Shown here: piece after piece, positions 50,115 to 59,317 of the stretch
How the letters are laid out: every line of letters begins with the position of its first letter
Position numbering within the stretch: the stretch's first letter is position 1
From: Hydrogeniiclostridium mannosilyticum
GTDB taxonomy: Bacteria > Bacillota > Clostridia > Oscillospirales > Acutalibacteraceae
Reading direction: 5' to 3'
DNA length: 64,000 nt
Assembly: GCF_003268275.1 (NCBI RefSeq)
Contig: NZ_QLYR01000001.1
Location: 744,001-808,000, forward strand
Position numbers and translations under genes: made by a program
The notes under the pieces: generated by a model
Seen by the model: only the letters and a program-made list of their open reading frames with translations
The model's database searches: none
What the model was told of the DNA's origin: nothing

Positions 50115-51161
50115 TTGAAAAAGAACATGATGAGCGTCGTCTATCACGGCGCCGGCGATATCCGTCTGGAGCCGCGCCCGGTTCCGGTGCTGCGCGATCC
50201 CTTGGATGCCATCGTCCAGGTTACCAGGTCCACCATCTGCACCAGCGACCTGCACATCCTCAACGGCGCCGTTCCCCGTGCGCGGCCCGGGGTGGTGCTC
50301 GGCCATGAATTTGTTGGGGAGGTCGTCTCCGTAGGATCCGGAATTACACAACTCCAGCCCGGTGACCGCGTAGCCGCCAACTGCGAGACCTTCTGCGGGG
50401 AATGCTGGTACTGCCGGCATGGCTATGTTAATAATTGTGAACGGGGCGGCTGGGAGCTCGGCTGCCGCATCGACGGCTGCCAGGCTGAATATGTGCGCGT
50501 GCCTTTCGCGCACACCGGCTTGGTCAAACTGCCGGACAGCGTCAGCGACGAGGCCGCGCTCTTTACCGGCGATATTCTTTCCAGCGCCTATTGGGGCGCT
50601 CAGCTTGCGGAAATTCACACCGGCGATACCGTCGCCGTTCTGGGCGCAGGCCCCGTCGGCCTTTGTTCCATGGCGTGCGCCCGCCTGCTTGGCGCGGGAA
50701 CGGTTATTTGCATAGAGCCGGACCCCTTCCGGCGCACGGTAGCCCTGACAAACAGGCTTGCCGGCCTTGCGCTGGACCCTGCCGACCCGGAGCTTTCAGA
50801 AAAAATCCGTGCCCAAAGCCATGGACGCGGCGCGGATTCCGTGATAGAGGCCGCCGGTTCTGCCTCCAGCTTTGAAACCGCCTGGAGGATTGCCCGCCCC
50901 AACGCCGTCGTCGTACTGGTTGCCATGTATGAGGCCCCACAGACGCTGCCCCTGCCGGAGATGTATGGAAAAAACCTCATCTTCAAGACCGGAGGGGTCG
51001 ATGCCTGCCGCTGCGGCGAGCTGCTGCACCTCATTGAGCAGGGGAAGCTGGACACCTCGTTCCTCATTACTCACCGCGCCCCTCTTCGGGATATTCTGGA
51101 GGGCTACCGTGTTTTTGAGAAGCGCCTGGAGCACTGTATAAAATGGGTCGTTACCCCATAA
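50115..51161 (+). CDS. Zinc-dependent alcohol dehydrogenase (MDR family)
   Basis: 348 residues from a TTG at 50115 (GGAG about ten bases upstream); ATGs at 50127 and 50130 are alternatives. Catalytic-zinc ligands are in TSDLH and GHEFVGEVV. The structural-zinc loop has CETFCGECWYCRHGYVNNC. The NAD(P) Rossmann motif is VLGAGPVGLCSMACARLL, followed by GRGADSVIEAAGS. The alcohol or polyol substrate is not known; the family includes threonine and sorbitol dehydrogenases. It lies alone between the mobile remnants and the phosphate-transport genes. Confidence 0.9.
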   Translation: MKKNMMSVVYHGAGDIRLEPRPVPVLRDPLDAIVQVTRSTICTSDLHILNGAVPRARPGVVLGHEFVGEVVSVGSGITQLQPGDRVAANCETFCGECWYCRHGYVNNCERGGWELGCRIDGCQAEYVRVPFAHTGLVKLPDSVSDEAALFTGDILSSAYWGAQLAEIHTGDTVAVLGAGPVGLCSMACARLLGAGTVICIEPDPFRRTVALTNRLAGLALDPADPELSEKIRAQSHGRGADSVIEAAGSASSFETAWRIARPNAVVVLVAMYEAPQTLPLPEMYGKNLIFKTGGVDACRCGELLHLIEQGKLDTSFLITHRAPLRDILEGYRVFEKRLEHCIKWVVTP

Positions 51162-51187
51162 GCTCGGGAAAGGCCCCACCACGCAAA

Positions 51188-51236
51188 AATAAGCCGCCGG
51201 AGGACGCCCTGTAAGGGGATACTCCGGCGGCTTATT
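51188..51236. terminator. Bidirectional terminator
   Basis: AATAAGCCGCCGGAG and its exact complement form a 15-bp stem with a 19-base loop. It lies between the convergent dehydrogenase and DUF47 genes. Confidence 0.85.
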
Positions 51237-51254
51237 AGCTGGCGCGCCAAGCGC

Positions 51255-51878
51255 TCAGGAATTTTTCATCACGATGCTTTCCACCACGTTCGCTACATGC
51301 TCACAGGCATCCGCGCATTTCTCCAGGTAGCTGTAAATCTCCCGCCAGGCAATGACAGTGAGGGGGTCCTTGCAGGAGGTGTGAAGATGGTACATGCTGT
51401 CAATAAACAGCCGGTCGGCCTCCTCCTCCATTGTATTGATTCGTACAATATGCTCGTGCAGGCTTTTCGAATGCTTAAAATCGGAGAACTCCGCCATCAT
51501 GGTCTTCACGGCCTCACAGCAGCGGATAACCACCTGCGCCAGAGCCAGGGAATCCGGCTGAATGGACTTGATATCATTATAGTATATCCGTAGCAGCACA
51601 TCCTCGATTTTATCCGTGACCTCGTCAATATTCTGGCTGAGCTGTAGGATATCCTCCCGTTCTATGGGCGTCATGAAAGCCTTTGCCAGCACGTTCAGCA
51701 GGTCATGCTTTTTTTCATCGGCGGCATGCTCCACGGCATGGATTTCGTCTAAGCTGCGGCGCAGGTTGTTGGGGTCAAAATTTTCCATTTCAGCCGCCAG
51801 CAGGTGGGCGGCCTGGCAGGCATAATCCGTACAGGAAATAAAATTTTCAAAATAAAATGAGTCCTGTTTTTTTGACAT
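51255..51878 (-). CDS. DUF47 family (PhoU-like) protein, Pit-associated
   Basis: 207 residues, all helical. FDPNNLRRSLDEIHAVEHAADEKKHD and TPIEREDILQLSQNIDEVTDKIEDVLL are the PhoU-related metal-binding blocks of the TIGR00153/DUF47 family. DUF47 proteins are typically encoded with Pit phosphate transporters and are thought to regulate them. It lies 57 bases behind the Pit gene on the same strand, as a two-gene unit. Confidence 0.93.
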   Translation of the reverse strand: MSKKQDSFYFENFISCTDYACQAAHLLAAEMENFDPNNLRRSLDEIHAVEHAADEKKHDLLNVLAKAFMTPIEREDILQLSQNIDEVTDKIEDVLLRIYYNDIKSIQPDSLALAQVVIRCCEAVKTMMAEFSDFKHSKSLHEHIVRINTMEEEADRLFIDSMYHLHTSCKDPLTVIAWREIYSYLEKCADACEHVANVVESIVMKNS

Positions 51879-51934
51879 GTTTATAAGCTCCTTTTCATCT
51901 GTTTTCAGTTGCAGAGGACAGACACCGGGTATTT

Positions 51935-52987
51935 TTAAAAAATGGCCATAAAGAGTTTTGCCATGATAAAGCTGATCAGGCCGCAGCCCGGGAAAGTGAA
52001 AATCCAGGTCAATACCATGTCTTTAACCACGCCAAAGTTAATGGCGGACAAGCGCTTGACAGCGCCGACACCCATAATAGCAGTCGTCTTAGTGTGGGTT
52101 GTGGACACAGGAATGCCAAACAGGCTCGAATATAAAAGGCAGAAGGAGGCGGCGAGGTCGGCGGAAAAACCCTGGTATTTTTCCAGCTTGACCATATCCA
52201 TGCCAACTGATTTAATAATTTTCTCTCCGCCGACGCTTGTTCCCAGCGCCATGACAATGCTGCACAGCAGCATTAGCCACACGGGAATAGCCACCCCGCC
52301 GGCGCCGTCCTGACCGGTGGCAAAGGCCAGCCCCAAAAATAAAACGCCGATAAACTTCTGGCCGTCCTGCGCCCCATGCATAAAGCTCATCGCGGCAGCG
52401 CCGAAAATCTGAGCAGCTTTGAAAAACGGATTTGTTTTCCGGCGGTCCATGCGGCGGCAAACAATGGTCACCAGCTTGCAAACCACCCAACCGGTGACAA
52501 AGCCCAGCACCAGGCTCAGCACCAAGCCATAGAGCACCTTTACCCACTCGCCCAGGTTGATGCCGCCGATTCCGTCCTGTATGGCAATTGCAGCGCCGGA
52601 AAGGCCGGCAATCAGGCTGTGGCTTTCACTGGTGGGAATACCCAGAAAAGAAGCCCCTGTGCTGTAAACGACAATGGAAAACAGCGCCGCGCAAAGCGCA
52701 ATCAGCGCCTGGTGGGTATTTCCGCCGAAATCCACCATATTGCTGATGGTTGTAGCCACCGAGCTGTTGATCTGCGTCATGATAAACACGCCTAAAAAGT
52801 TAAAGGCCGCGCTCATGAGAATTGCCGAACGCACCCCCATGCAGCGTGTTGTCACACAGGTTGCAATGGCGTTGGGCGCATCCGTCCAACCGTTGACGAA
52901 AATGACGCCCAGCGTAAGCACCACCGTGATGAGGAGAATCGGATTGCCCGCCATCTCCTGAAGAAAGTGATTAAATGATACATCCAT
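51935..52987 (-). CDS. Inorganic phosphate transporter, Pit family
   Basis: 350 residues from the ATG at 52987 (GGAG upstream); a longer frame to 53053 runs through leader sequence. About ten membrane segments are visible, with the duplicated family motifs GWTDAPNAIATCVTTR in the first half and FMHGAQDGQKFIGV and GIPVSTTHTKTTAIMGVG in the second. It imports phosphate (as metal phosphate) with the proton gradient at moderate affinity. It partners DUF47 downstream. A 208-base leader with a terminator-like hairpin and an inverted Pho-box-like pair lie upstream. Confidence 0.94.
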   Translation of the reverse strand: MDVSFNHFLQEMAGNPILLITVVLTLGVIFVNGWTDAPNAIATCVTTRCMGVRSAILMSAAFNFLGVFIMTQINSSVATTISNMVDFGGNTHQALIALCAALFSIVVYSTGASFLGIPTSESHSLIAGLSGAAIAIQDGIGGINLGEWVKVLYGLVLSLVLGFVTGWVVCKLVTIVCRRMDRRKTNPFFKAAQIFGAAAMSFMHGAQDGQKFIGVLFLGLAFATGQDGAGGVAIPVWLMLLCSIVMALGTSVGGEKIIKSVGMDMVKLEKYQGFSADLAASFCLLYSSLFGIPVSTTHTKTTAIMGVGAVKRLSAINFGVVKDMVLTWIFTFPGCGLISFIMAKLFMAIF

Positions 52988-53033
52988 AAATTTTACACTC
53001 CTGCTCTTTATTACGGAAACAGCCCGGCAGTCC

Positions 53034-53069
53034 AAAAAGGCAGAACCTCTCAAAGAAGAAGTCCTGCCT
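53034..53069 (-). terminator. Terminator-like hairpin in the pit leader
   Basis: On the minus strand, AGGCAG and CTGCCT arms with partial extension, followed by five T, lie about 50 bases before the pit start codon. Position and U-tract suggest attenuation in the leader, but no known riboswitch class matches the upstream part. Confidence 0.5.
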
Positions 53070-53176
53070 CCACGGTGCTAAAGAATATCCGGCTGGGTCA
53101 ACCCGGCATACCAATAACTGTGAATAAATAAAGCCGCTCGCGCGCTCTATGACAGACTCCACCACTTATTCCAGCT

Positions 53177-53231
53177 TTTACATGCATTTAACACATAGAT
53201 ATAAAATAACACCAAATTCGCATTCCGTCAA
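53177..53231 (-). promoter_or_regulatory. Promoter of pit-DUF47 with Pho-box-like repeats near the start site
   Basis: Minus strand TTGACG (53226-53231), 17 bases, TATTTT (53203-53208), giving a start near 53196. On the plus strand, TTTACA-n5-TTAACA occupies 53177-53193, that is about +3 to +19. The repeats match the pst Pho box in spacing and sequence but have the opposite orientation to the gene, which suits repression better than activation. Confidence 0.55.
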
Positions 53232-53550
53232 TGCTATTATGTGATTCGCTTCTATTTTTTGCAGCAAAAATTTTTGTAAAATAAATATTTTATTTATAGT
53301 AAACAATAAAAATGTAGTTTATATTGTTTTACAATTAAAAAGCAATATCCTACAAGCAGCGTGTTCTATGCGGCACGGTTTGACTGTAAGCCACCTCCGC
53401 GCTTTTAAGGCAAACGGCCGTGCTTTCTCTCCGCATAAAACCCATATTTCTGCCCCCTTAGGCACTGAATCTTCGCCAACCGCTTTTCCTTTTCTCCGGC
53501 CTGATGGGGTATTTCCCACGCCCGCGCCGCTGGAGCCTTTGCCAAATAAT
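53232..53550. other. Intergenic region between pit and secA
   Basis: Strongly AT-rich from 53240 to 53345, then mixed. No gene or RNA recognised; short open frames here lack ribosome sites. Confidence 0.4.
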
Positions 53551-53582
53551 AAGGGCCTGCGCCGCCCATGGCACAGGCCTTC
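53551..53582 (-). terminator. Likely terminator of secA
   Basis: AAGGGCCTGCGCC and GGCACAGGCCTT arms form an imperfect GC-rich stem just after the secA stop on the minus strand, followed by ATTATTTG. Confidence 0.5.
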
Positions 53583-53596
53583 ATTTATTGATGGGT

Positions 53597-56350
53597 TTAA
53601 TTATTGGGGTGATATTCCGCACAGGTACACTTTTTAAACTTTTTACCGCTGCCGCACGGGCATGGGTCGTTGGGACCTATTTTCTTGCCCTTGCGCATCG
53701 GGCGCTTTTCATCTGTCTGGTCGGCGCTTGTCGCTGTGGGCTTTGCCACCTGCTCGCGCTGGGGCTCCTCCTTGGTGCGGATCTGAACGGTCAGCATCAT
53801 CCGGGCCGTGTTCTCTCGAATCGTGGCAATCATCTGGTCAAACATGTCGAAGCCCTCAACCCGGTATTCCACCACCGGGTCATGCTGGCCATAGGCGCGC
53901 AGCCGGATTCCCTTTTTCAGCTCCTCCATTGCATCGATGTGGTCCATCCACTCTGTATCGACGTTTTTGAGCAGAACCACCCGCTCAAGCTCCCGCATCA
54001 GCGGTTCGCCAAAAGCCTCCTCACGCTTTTCATAAATCATCTTGGCACGCTTTGTCAGCTCCTCAACAAGGAACTCCGGCTCCAGGCGTTCCAGCTCATC
54101 GGGCGTATAAACTAAGTCCTGCGGCGTCAGCATCCAGCCCATATAGTGGTCCCGCAGGCCCTCAATATTCCAGTCGTCCTTGAGCGTACTCTTCGGGATA
54201 TATTGCGCAACCTGGTTCTCAATGGCCTGCTCGATCATCTTCATGACCTGGTCATGGATATTTTCACCGTTGAGCACCTGGTCGCGCTGCGTGTAGATAA
54301 TTTCACGCTGGCGGTTCATGACATCGTCATATTGAAGCACGTTTTTACGAATGCCAAAGTTCCGGCCCTCTATCTTCCGCTGGGCGCCCTCAATGGTATT
54401 GCTGAGCATCTTCGTCTCAATCGGCGTATCCTCATCCACATTCAGGCGGTCCATCAGCATGGTGATGCGCTCGCCGCCGAACAGGCGCATGAGGTCATCC
54501 TCCAGCGAAATATAGAACCGGCTCATGCCGGGGTCGCCCTGACGGCCGGAGCGGCCGCGCAGCTGGTTGTCAATCCGGCGGGATTCATGGCGCTCCGTGC
54601 CGATGATATACAGGCCGCCCGCCTCGCGGACCCGGTCCTTCTCCCGCTCTATCTCATGCTCGTATTTCTCGTTCAGCTCCCGGAAGGTCTTCCGCGCGTT
54701 TAAAATTTCCTCATCGTCCGTCTCCGAATAAGCGGTGGCCTCGCCAATCAGCTCCTCTGAAAACTGCATGCGGCGCATCTCAGCCTTGGCCATAAATTCG
54801 GCGTTGCCGCCCAGCTTAATGTCGGTACCACGCCCGGCCATATTGGTAGCTATGGTTACGGCGCCGAGCTTACCGGCCTGCGCGACAATCTCCGCTTCCT
54901 TATCATGGTATTTTGCGTTCAGCACCTCATGCTTAATGCCGCGCTTACGCAGCAATGCCGACAGCTGTTCCGACTTTTCAATGGAAATGGTGCCGACCAA
55001 AATAGGCTGGCCCTTTTGGTGGTGGGCGGCAATGTCTTCAATGACCGCGTTAAACTTGCCCTTCTCCGTCTTATAGACGACATCCGGCATGTCCTTCCGT
55101 ACCATGGGGCGGTTGGTGGGAATCTCTATGACATCCAACTTATAAATCTCACGGAATTCGGCCTCCTCCGTCATTGCCGTACCGGTCATACCGGACAGCT
55201 TGTTATATAAACGGAAGAAATTCTGGAAGGTAATTGTCGCCAGGGTCTTGCTCTCGCGGGCAACCTTGACCCCCTCCTTGGCCTCAATGGCCTGGTGCAG
55301 GCCCTCGTTATAGCGGCGGCCGTACATCAGGCGCCCGGTAAATTCATCGACAATAATGACCTCGCCGTCCTTAACGACGTAATCAATATCCTTCTGCATA
55401 ACGCCGCGCGCTTTAATCGCCTGGTTAATATGGTGCTGAAGCGTAATATTGGCGGCGTCGGTCAGGTTCTCCAGGCCGAAATACGCCTCTGCCTTTTTCA
55501 CGCCGGATGGGGTCAGCGTCGCCGTCTTGGCCTTCTCGTCCACAATATAATCGGCATCCTTGTAAAGCTCGTCATTATCTTCCTTGTCATTGAGCTCCGC
55601 CACCTTTACCAAACGCAAGGTTTTGGCAAAATGGTCGGCCTTGTTGTACAGGTCTGTCGATTTGTCGCCCTGGCCGGATATAATCAGCGGGGTCCGTGCC
55701 TCGTCGATGAGGATTGAGTCGACCTCGTCCACGACGGCGAAGTTATGCCCGCGCTGCACCTTGTTTTCCTTGTAAATCACCATGTTGTCGCGCAGATAGT
55801 CGAACCCGAACTCATTGTTGGTGCCGTAGGTAATATCGGCGGCATAGGCGGCCTTGCGCCCGGCATTGTCCATATCATGCACAATCAGGCCGACCGTGAG
55901 GCCCAGGAAGCGGTAAACCTTGCCCATCCACTCTGAGTCGCGGCGGGCCAGGTAATCGTTAACAGTAACAATGTGGACGCCCTTCCCGGAAAGCGCGTTT
56001 AAATACGCCGCCAGCACAGCCGTCTGCGTTTTTCCCTCGCCGGTTTTCATCTCCGCAATCCGTCCCTGGTGGAGCACGATGCCGCCGATAATCTGGACCG
56101 GGTAATGGCGGGTTCCCAATACACGGTCTGAAACCTCGCGGCAGACAGCAAAGGCATCCGGCAGGATATCGTCCAAGGTTTCGCCGTTTTCAAGACGTTT
56201 TTTCAGCGCCGGGGTCTGAGCCTTGAGCTCACCCTCCGTCATCGCCTTATACTTATCCTCCAGCGCCAGCACCTTATTACAAACCGGCTGGATGCGCTTC
56301 AGCTCGCGCTTACTGTAATTGCCGAAAAACGCGGTTAAAATATTCGCCAT
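53597..56350 (-). CDS. secA: Preprotein translocase ATPase SecA
   Basis: 917 residues. Walker [11 protein letters not shown] near residue 100, DEAD-box-type [20 protein letters not shown], second-helicase motifs [13 protein letters not shown] and [10 protein letters not shown], and the C-terminal zinc-binding tail [16 protein letters not shown]. It drives secretion through SecYEG. The C-tail with CPCGS is the form that binds zinc and lipid/SecB. The DxxA/D and signal-binding preprotein domain are all present, so length and motif set are normal. It is a single gene; the start has GGAAAGG at somewhat long spacing. Confidence 0.97.
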   Translation of the reverse strand: MANILTAFFGNYSKRELKRIQPVCNKVLALEDKYKAMTEGELKAQTPALKKRLENGETLDDILPDAFAVCREVSDRVLGTRHYPVQIIGGIVLHQGRIAEMKTGEGKTQTAVLAAYLNALSGKGVHIVTVNDYLARRDSEWMGKVYRFLGLTVGLIVHDMDNAGRKAAYAADITYGTNNEFGFDYLRDNMVIYKENKVQRGHNFAVVDEVDSILIDEARTPLIISGQGDKSTDLYNKADHFAKTLRLVKVAELNDKEDNDELYKDADYIVDEKAKTATLTPSGVKKAEAYFGLENLTDAANITLQHHINQAIKARGVMQKDIDYVVKDGEVIIVDEFTGRLMYGRRYNEGLHQAIEAKEGVKVARESKTLATITFQNFFRLYNKLSGMTGTAMTEEAEFREIYKLDVIEIPTNRPMVRKDMPDVVYKTEKGKFNAVIEDIAAHHQKGQPILVGTISIEKSEQLSALLRKRGIKHEVLNAKYHDKEAEIVAQAGKLGAVTIATNMAGRGTDIKLGGNAEFMAKAEMRRMQFSEELIGEATAYSETDDEEILNARKTFRELNEKYEHEIEREKDRVREAGGLYIIGTERHESRRIDNQLRGRSGRQGDPGMSRFYISLEDDLMRLFGGERITMLMDRLNVDEDTPIETKMLSNTIEGAQRKIEGRNFGIRKNVLQYDDVMNRQREIIYTQRDQVLNGENIHDQVMKMIEQAIENQVAQYIPKSTLKDDWNIEGLRDHYMGWMLTPQDLVYTPDELERLEPEFLVEELTKRAKMIYEKREEAFGEPLMRELERVVLLKNVDTEWMDHIDAMEELKKGIRLRAYGQHDPVVEYRVEGFDMFDQMIATIRENTARMMLTVQIRTKEEPQREQVAKPTATSADQTDEKRPMRKGKKIGPNDPCPCGSGKKFKKCTCAEYHPNN

Positions 56351-56727
56351 GTGTCACTTACCATACCTTTCCTCATTCCGCCGGGCCTTGCCGTCAGGCA
56401 GCGGCAACCGAGGCCGGCGGCTAATTTTCCCATAAAGCTTTGAGATTTAAGAAAATTGTACCGCTGACTATTAAAAAGCCGCAAAGCCGGCTTTTCATGA
56501 AATGCGGCCTGTCGCCCGCAAAAACCGCCGGGCTCCGCCGCTGATGCTAATAACCCCAAATTTTTATAAAGAGGGCTTCCGGTTAAAACGCAAGCATGCG
56601 CCCGCAATAATAAACGGCCACATGATTTTGTAGTCATTATATCACATCATCTCTGAAAAAGAAAGCACTTTTCCCCGAACCCCGGCCCGCACAGCCGGAC
56701 GAAAGCTGCTCCTGCCTGCAAAGCCAA
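56351..56727. other. Intergenic region upstream of secA
   Basis: GC-rich (56351-56560) then AT-rich, with small inverted repeats such as GCCGGC near 56413 and 56479. It holds the secA promoter, not resolved. No gene recognised. Confidence 0.35.
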
Positions 56728-56766
56728 AAAGCGGACGCAGCTCCAGGCAGAGTGCGTCCGCTTTAT
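56728..56766 (-). terminator. Terminator of the surface polysaccharide operon
   Basis: AAAGCGGACGCA and TGCGTCCGCTTT form a 12-bp stem. On the minus strand it is followed by a T5 tract. It lies 18 bases after the aminotransferase stop. Confidence 0.9.
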
Positions 56767-56783
56767 GGCCTTGCCGCAGCCGC

Positions 56784-57980
56784 TCATTCGTGCAGAAGCT
56801 CCAGGCAGGTATGCAGTAGATAATCTGCCTGTTCATCCGTCAAGCAGGTATGCAGCGGCAGAGAAACCTCGTTTTCAAACATCGCATAGGCATTGGGATA
56901 ATCTTCGATGCGGAAGCCGCGCTTGCGGTAAGCGGAAAGCAACGGCATGGGCTTATAATGTACATTGGCCGCGATATTCCGCTCTGCCAGCCGCTCAATA
57001 AAGCGGTTCCGGTATGCCGCGTCCTTTCCCAGCAGCCTCATCAGATAAAGATGGCCGCTGCTGAGGAAGCCCTCGCCCCGGTGCGCCAGGCTCTGCACTG
57101 CCTCCCCGGCAAAAGCCGCGTCATAGCGTGCAATCAACTCCTGGCGGCGGGCCAGCAGCCCCGGATAGCGCCGGAGCTGTACCAGCCCCAGAGAGGCCAT
57201 AATATCCGTCATATTGCACTTAAAATAGGGCTCGACAATATCGTATTCCCAGGCGCCAAGCTTTGTTTTTGCCAGGGCATCCTTATTCTGCCCATGCAGC
57301 GAAAGCAGCATATATTGCTGATAAAGCGAATCGCTGTCAACACCGGGAATCTCCCGCCACGTTGCCGCGCCGCCCTCACCCGTCGTCAAATTTTTGACGG
57401 CATGGAAGGAAAAGGTGGTGAAATCCGCAATGGAGCCTACCCGCTTGCCGTGATATTCTGCGCCGAGCGCATGCGCGGCATCCGCCAGAATAATGACACG
57501 CCCAATGGCCTCTTGAAGTGCGTTCGCCGGGCGAAACAGCGCCCTTTTCCTCTCCACGATCTCATAAATCCGGTCATAATCACAGGGAACACCGCCGAGG
57601 TCCACCGGCACAATCGCCTTAGTTTTTTCCGTGATTGCAGCTTCCAGCCGGTCATAGTCCATCTGAAACGAATCCTTTGCCGTGTCCACCATCACCAGCT
57701 GAGCACCCACATGGCACACCACACTGGCGGAGGCAGTATAAGTGTAAGCGCAGGTGATGACCTCATCACCCGGGCCTATGCCAAGCAGGCGCAGCGTCAT
57801 CTCCGCGGCCGCGGTCGCCGAATTTAGGCAGGCGGTCCGTTTTGTGCCGCAATAGACAGAGAGCGCCTCTTCAAACCGTTTCGTCTTCGGCCCGGTGGTA
57901 ATCCAACCGGATTTCAGCGTATCGACAACCTCCGCGATTTCCTCTTCGCCAATATCCGGTGGGGAAAATGGTATTTTCAT
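56784..57980 (-). CDS. DegT/DnrJ/EryC1/StrS-type sugar aminotransferase
   Basis: 398 residues from the ATG at 57980 (AAGGAG nine bases upstream). PLP-lysine motif FHAVKNLTTGEGG, the active-site SFSTHAVK-like segment FTTFSFHAVK, and the N-terminal IPFSPPDIGEEEIAEV. GDEVITCAYTYTASASV and YHGKRVGSIADF are also typical. The enzyme transfers an amino group from glutamate to a nucleotide-linked keto sugar. It is the last gene of the surface operon and would supply an amino sugar for the polymer. The exact sugar is unknown, with ArnB/PseC-type enzymes as closest plan. Confidence 0.92.
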   Translation of the reverse strand: MKIPFSPPDIGEEEIAEVVDTLKSGWITTGPKTKRFEEALSVYCGTKRTACLNSATAAAEMTLRLLGIGPGDEVITCAYTYTASASVVCHVGAQLVMVDTAKDSFQMDYDRLEAAITEKTKAIVPVDLGGVPCDYDRIYEIVERKRALFRPANALQEAIGRVIILADAAHALGAEYHGKRVGSIADFTTFSFHAVKNLTTGEGGAATWREIPGVDSDSLYQQYMLLSLHGQNKDALAKTKLGAWEYDIVEPYFKCNMTDIMASLGLVQLRRYPGLLARRQELIARYDAAFAGEAVQSLAHRGEGFLSSGHLYLMRLLGKDAAYRNRFIERLAERNIAANVHYKPMPLLSAYRKRGFRIEDYPNAYAMFENEVSLPLHTCLTDEQADYLLHTCLELLHE

Positions 57981-57986
57981 ATTCAA

Positions 57987-58925
57987 TCACTCCTTGGCGT
58001 TTTTCTCTTCGCCGGCAACACAGTAATATTTGCCCTTGTAGATTTTATAGCTGTGGTCCAGGTCTATTTTGACGGCTTCATGGGCCGGGACGCGGTCCTC
58101 CTCGGGCGGCAGCTGCATATAGTCGCCAAAGGCCATCTTTAAATAAGTATCATACCCAGCCGGAACCGGCATCTTCAAGCCTTCAAAATCCACCCATTCC
58201 GCTTTTGCAAAAATTTCAGCTGGGTATTGATTGACCATGTATTTATAACGTGCGCAAAGTTCGGTGATATATTGAGTCTCGGGTGTGATCGGATATTGAG
58301 ACATCTTCTTTTCCGCGAAACGCCAAACCCGATAGCGCATCTTCTGGGACGGCGCCAATGCCAGAAGGAACTTTCCTAAAATGTAAAAACCTTTTCCCTT
58401 ACTCGTCGGCGCCTCATTATTATTAAACATAGAATACAGTAAAGCCCACATAATCTGGAATTTTCTCGCCCAACGGGATTTTGGACAGCCGTCCAAGGGG
58501 AGAATCTCCAGGCGGACGCCATGCTGAATATCAAGATCCCTTTGCCGCTCTTTAATAAAGGTTGTGTCCTCATCTGTTATTGCTGTCAGCAGCGAGCGTA
58601 AATAATGTCCCTGGTCAGAACGGCAATATGCATACTTCTCAGTGTCAGCTTCTTCCGCCCAAAGCTTTTTCAGCCTTTCATAATCCGCGCGGGGCATAAA
58701 GACGTCGATATCGTCATCCCATGGCACAAACCCCTGATGGCGAATTGCGCCGATACAACAGCCGCCGCAAAAATAAAAGAGCAAATTGTGCTTTTCACAA
58801 AATTCTTTGAAATAGACCAGGATCTCAAGACACTTTTTTTGAAGGTCTTTTATAGAGACTTCATGGTACTCAAGCTGCTGCCCATTTTCCAAGCCAGACA
58901 CCCCTTGATAGATAATCAAATTCAA
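57987..58925 (-). CDS. LicD family protein (phosphodiester-linked surface decoration)
   Basis: 312 residues. The family core is FCGGCCIGAIRHQGFVPWDD and DIDVFMPRADYERL, with the metal-binding DDDID. Later LEILPLDGCPKSR and the C-terminal YKYMVNQYPAEIF, FGDYMQLPPEEDR follow. LicD proteins transfer phosphocholine or similar phospho-groups to wall or capsule sugars, acting as nucleotidyltransferases. It overlaps the previous gene by four bases. The TTG start at 58925 lacks a strong ribosome site and may depend on coupling. A second LicD lies at the right edge of the window. Confidence 0.9.
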   Translation of the reverse strand: MNLIIYQGVSGLENGQQLEYHEVSIKDLQKKCLEILVYFKEFCEKHNLLFYFCGGCCIGAIRHQGFVPWDDDIDVFMPRADYERLKKLWAEEADTEKYAYCRSDQGHYLRSLLTAITDEDTTFIKERQRDLDIQHGVRLEILPLDGCPKSRWARKFQIMWALLYSMFNNNEAPTSKGKGFYILGKFLLALAPSQKMRYRVWRFAEKKMSQYPITPETQYITELCARYKYMVNQYPAEIFAKAEWVDFEGLKMPVPAGYDTYLKMAFGDYMQLPPEEDRVPAHEAVKIDLDHSYKIYKGKYYCVAGEEKNAKE

Positions 58926-59317
58926 TACGTAATGACGCCGCCGACCAATATGCCGCCTTCTCTGAGATAATCCATCAGCGCCTCAAAGGCTTTGTGCCTC
59001 GTCTTCCCTAATCGTTCAAGACAAATAGTAATATCTCCTGAACGGCAGGTTTCAAACGCAGAAAAATCCTCCTGGGCACAGGGAGCCAAGCAAAGCGTAA
59101 AGTCCGTGCCCTCAGGCAATTTTTCAAAGCTTTTTGTTACTTCCACTCTTTTCCCTTGTTCACCCAGTACTACGGCAAGGCCGCGAAGTATCTGCTCCTG
59201 TCTTTGAGAATCTCGGATGCTGGATGTTACAACGATGCGGTGGGCATTATGCTTCTGCTGCAAATCCAGAAGCATACGCGCACAAAAAGCAGCGGACATT
59301 GTTCTATTTTTAGCCAT
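58922..59317 (-). CDS. Degenerate BY-kinase-like protein (CpsD type) without a P-loop
   Basis: 131 residues from the ATG at 59317 (GGAGGAG upstream). The order of elements follows the tyrosine kinase CpsD/YwqD: HRIVVTSSIRDSQRQEQILR stands where TSS-PGEGKS-T is expected, then GLAVVLGEQGKRVEV, DFTLCLAP, and GDITICLERLGKTRHKAFE with GGILVGGVITY. The Walker A glycine-rich loop and the following DADxR motif are absent. It lies directly after the Wzz-like gene, where the kinase normally is, so it may be a regulatory pseudokinase of chain length. Confidence 0.75.
   Translation of the reverse strand: MAKNRTMSAAFCARMLLDLQQKHNAHRIVVTSSIRDSQRQEQILRGLAVVLGEQGKRVEVTKSFEKLPEGTDFTLCLAPCAQEDFSAFETCRSGDITICLERLGKTRHKAFEALMDYLREGGILVGGVITY

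Noticed and set aside
52971-53165. 64-residue leader peptide over the pit start
   Set aside because: It overlaps the pit start codon and the hairpin, has no ribosome site and an implausible composition; the leader is better read as non-coding.
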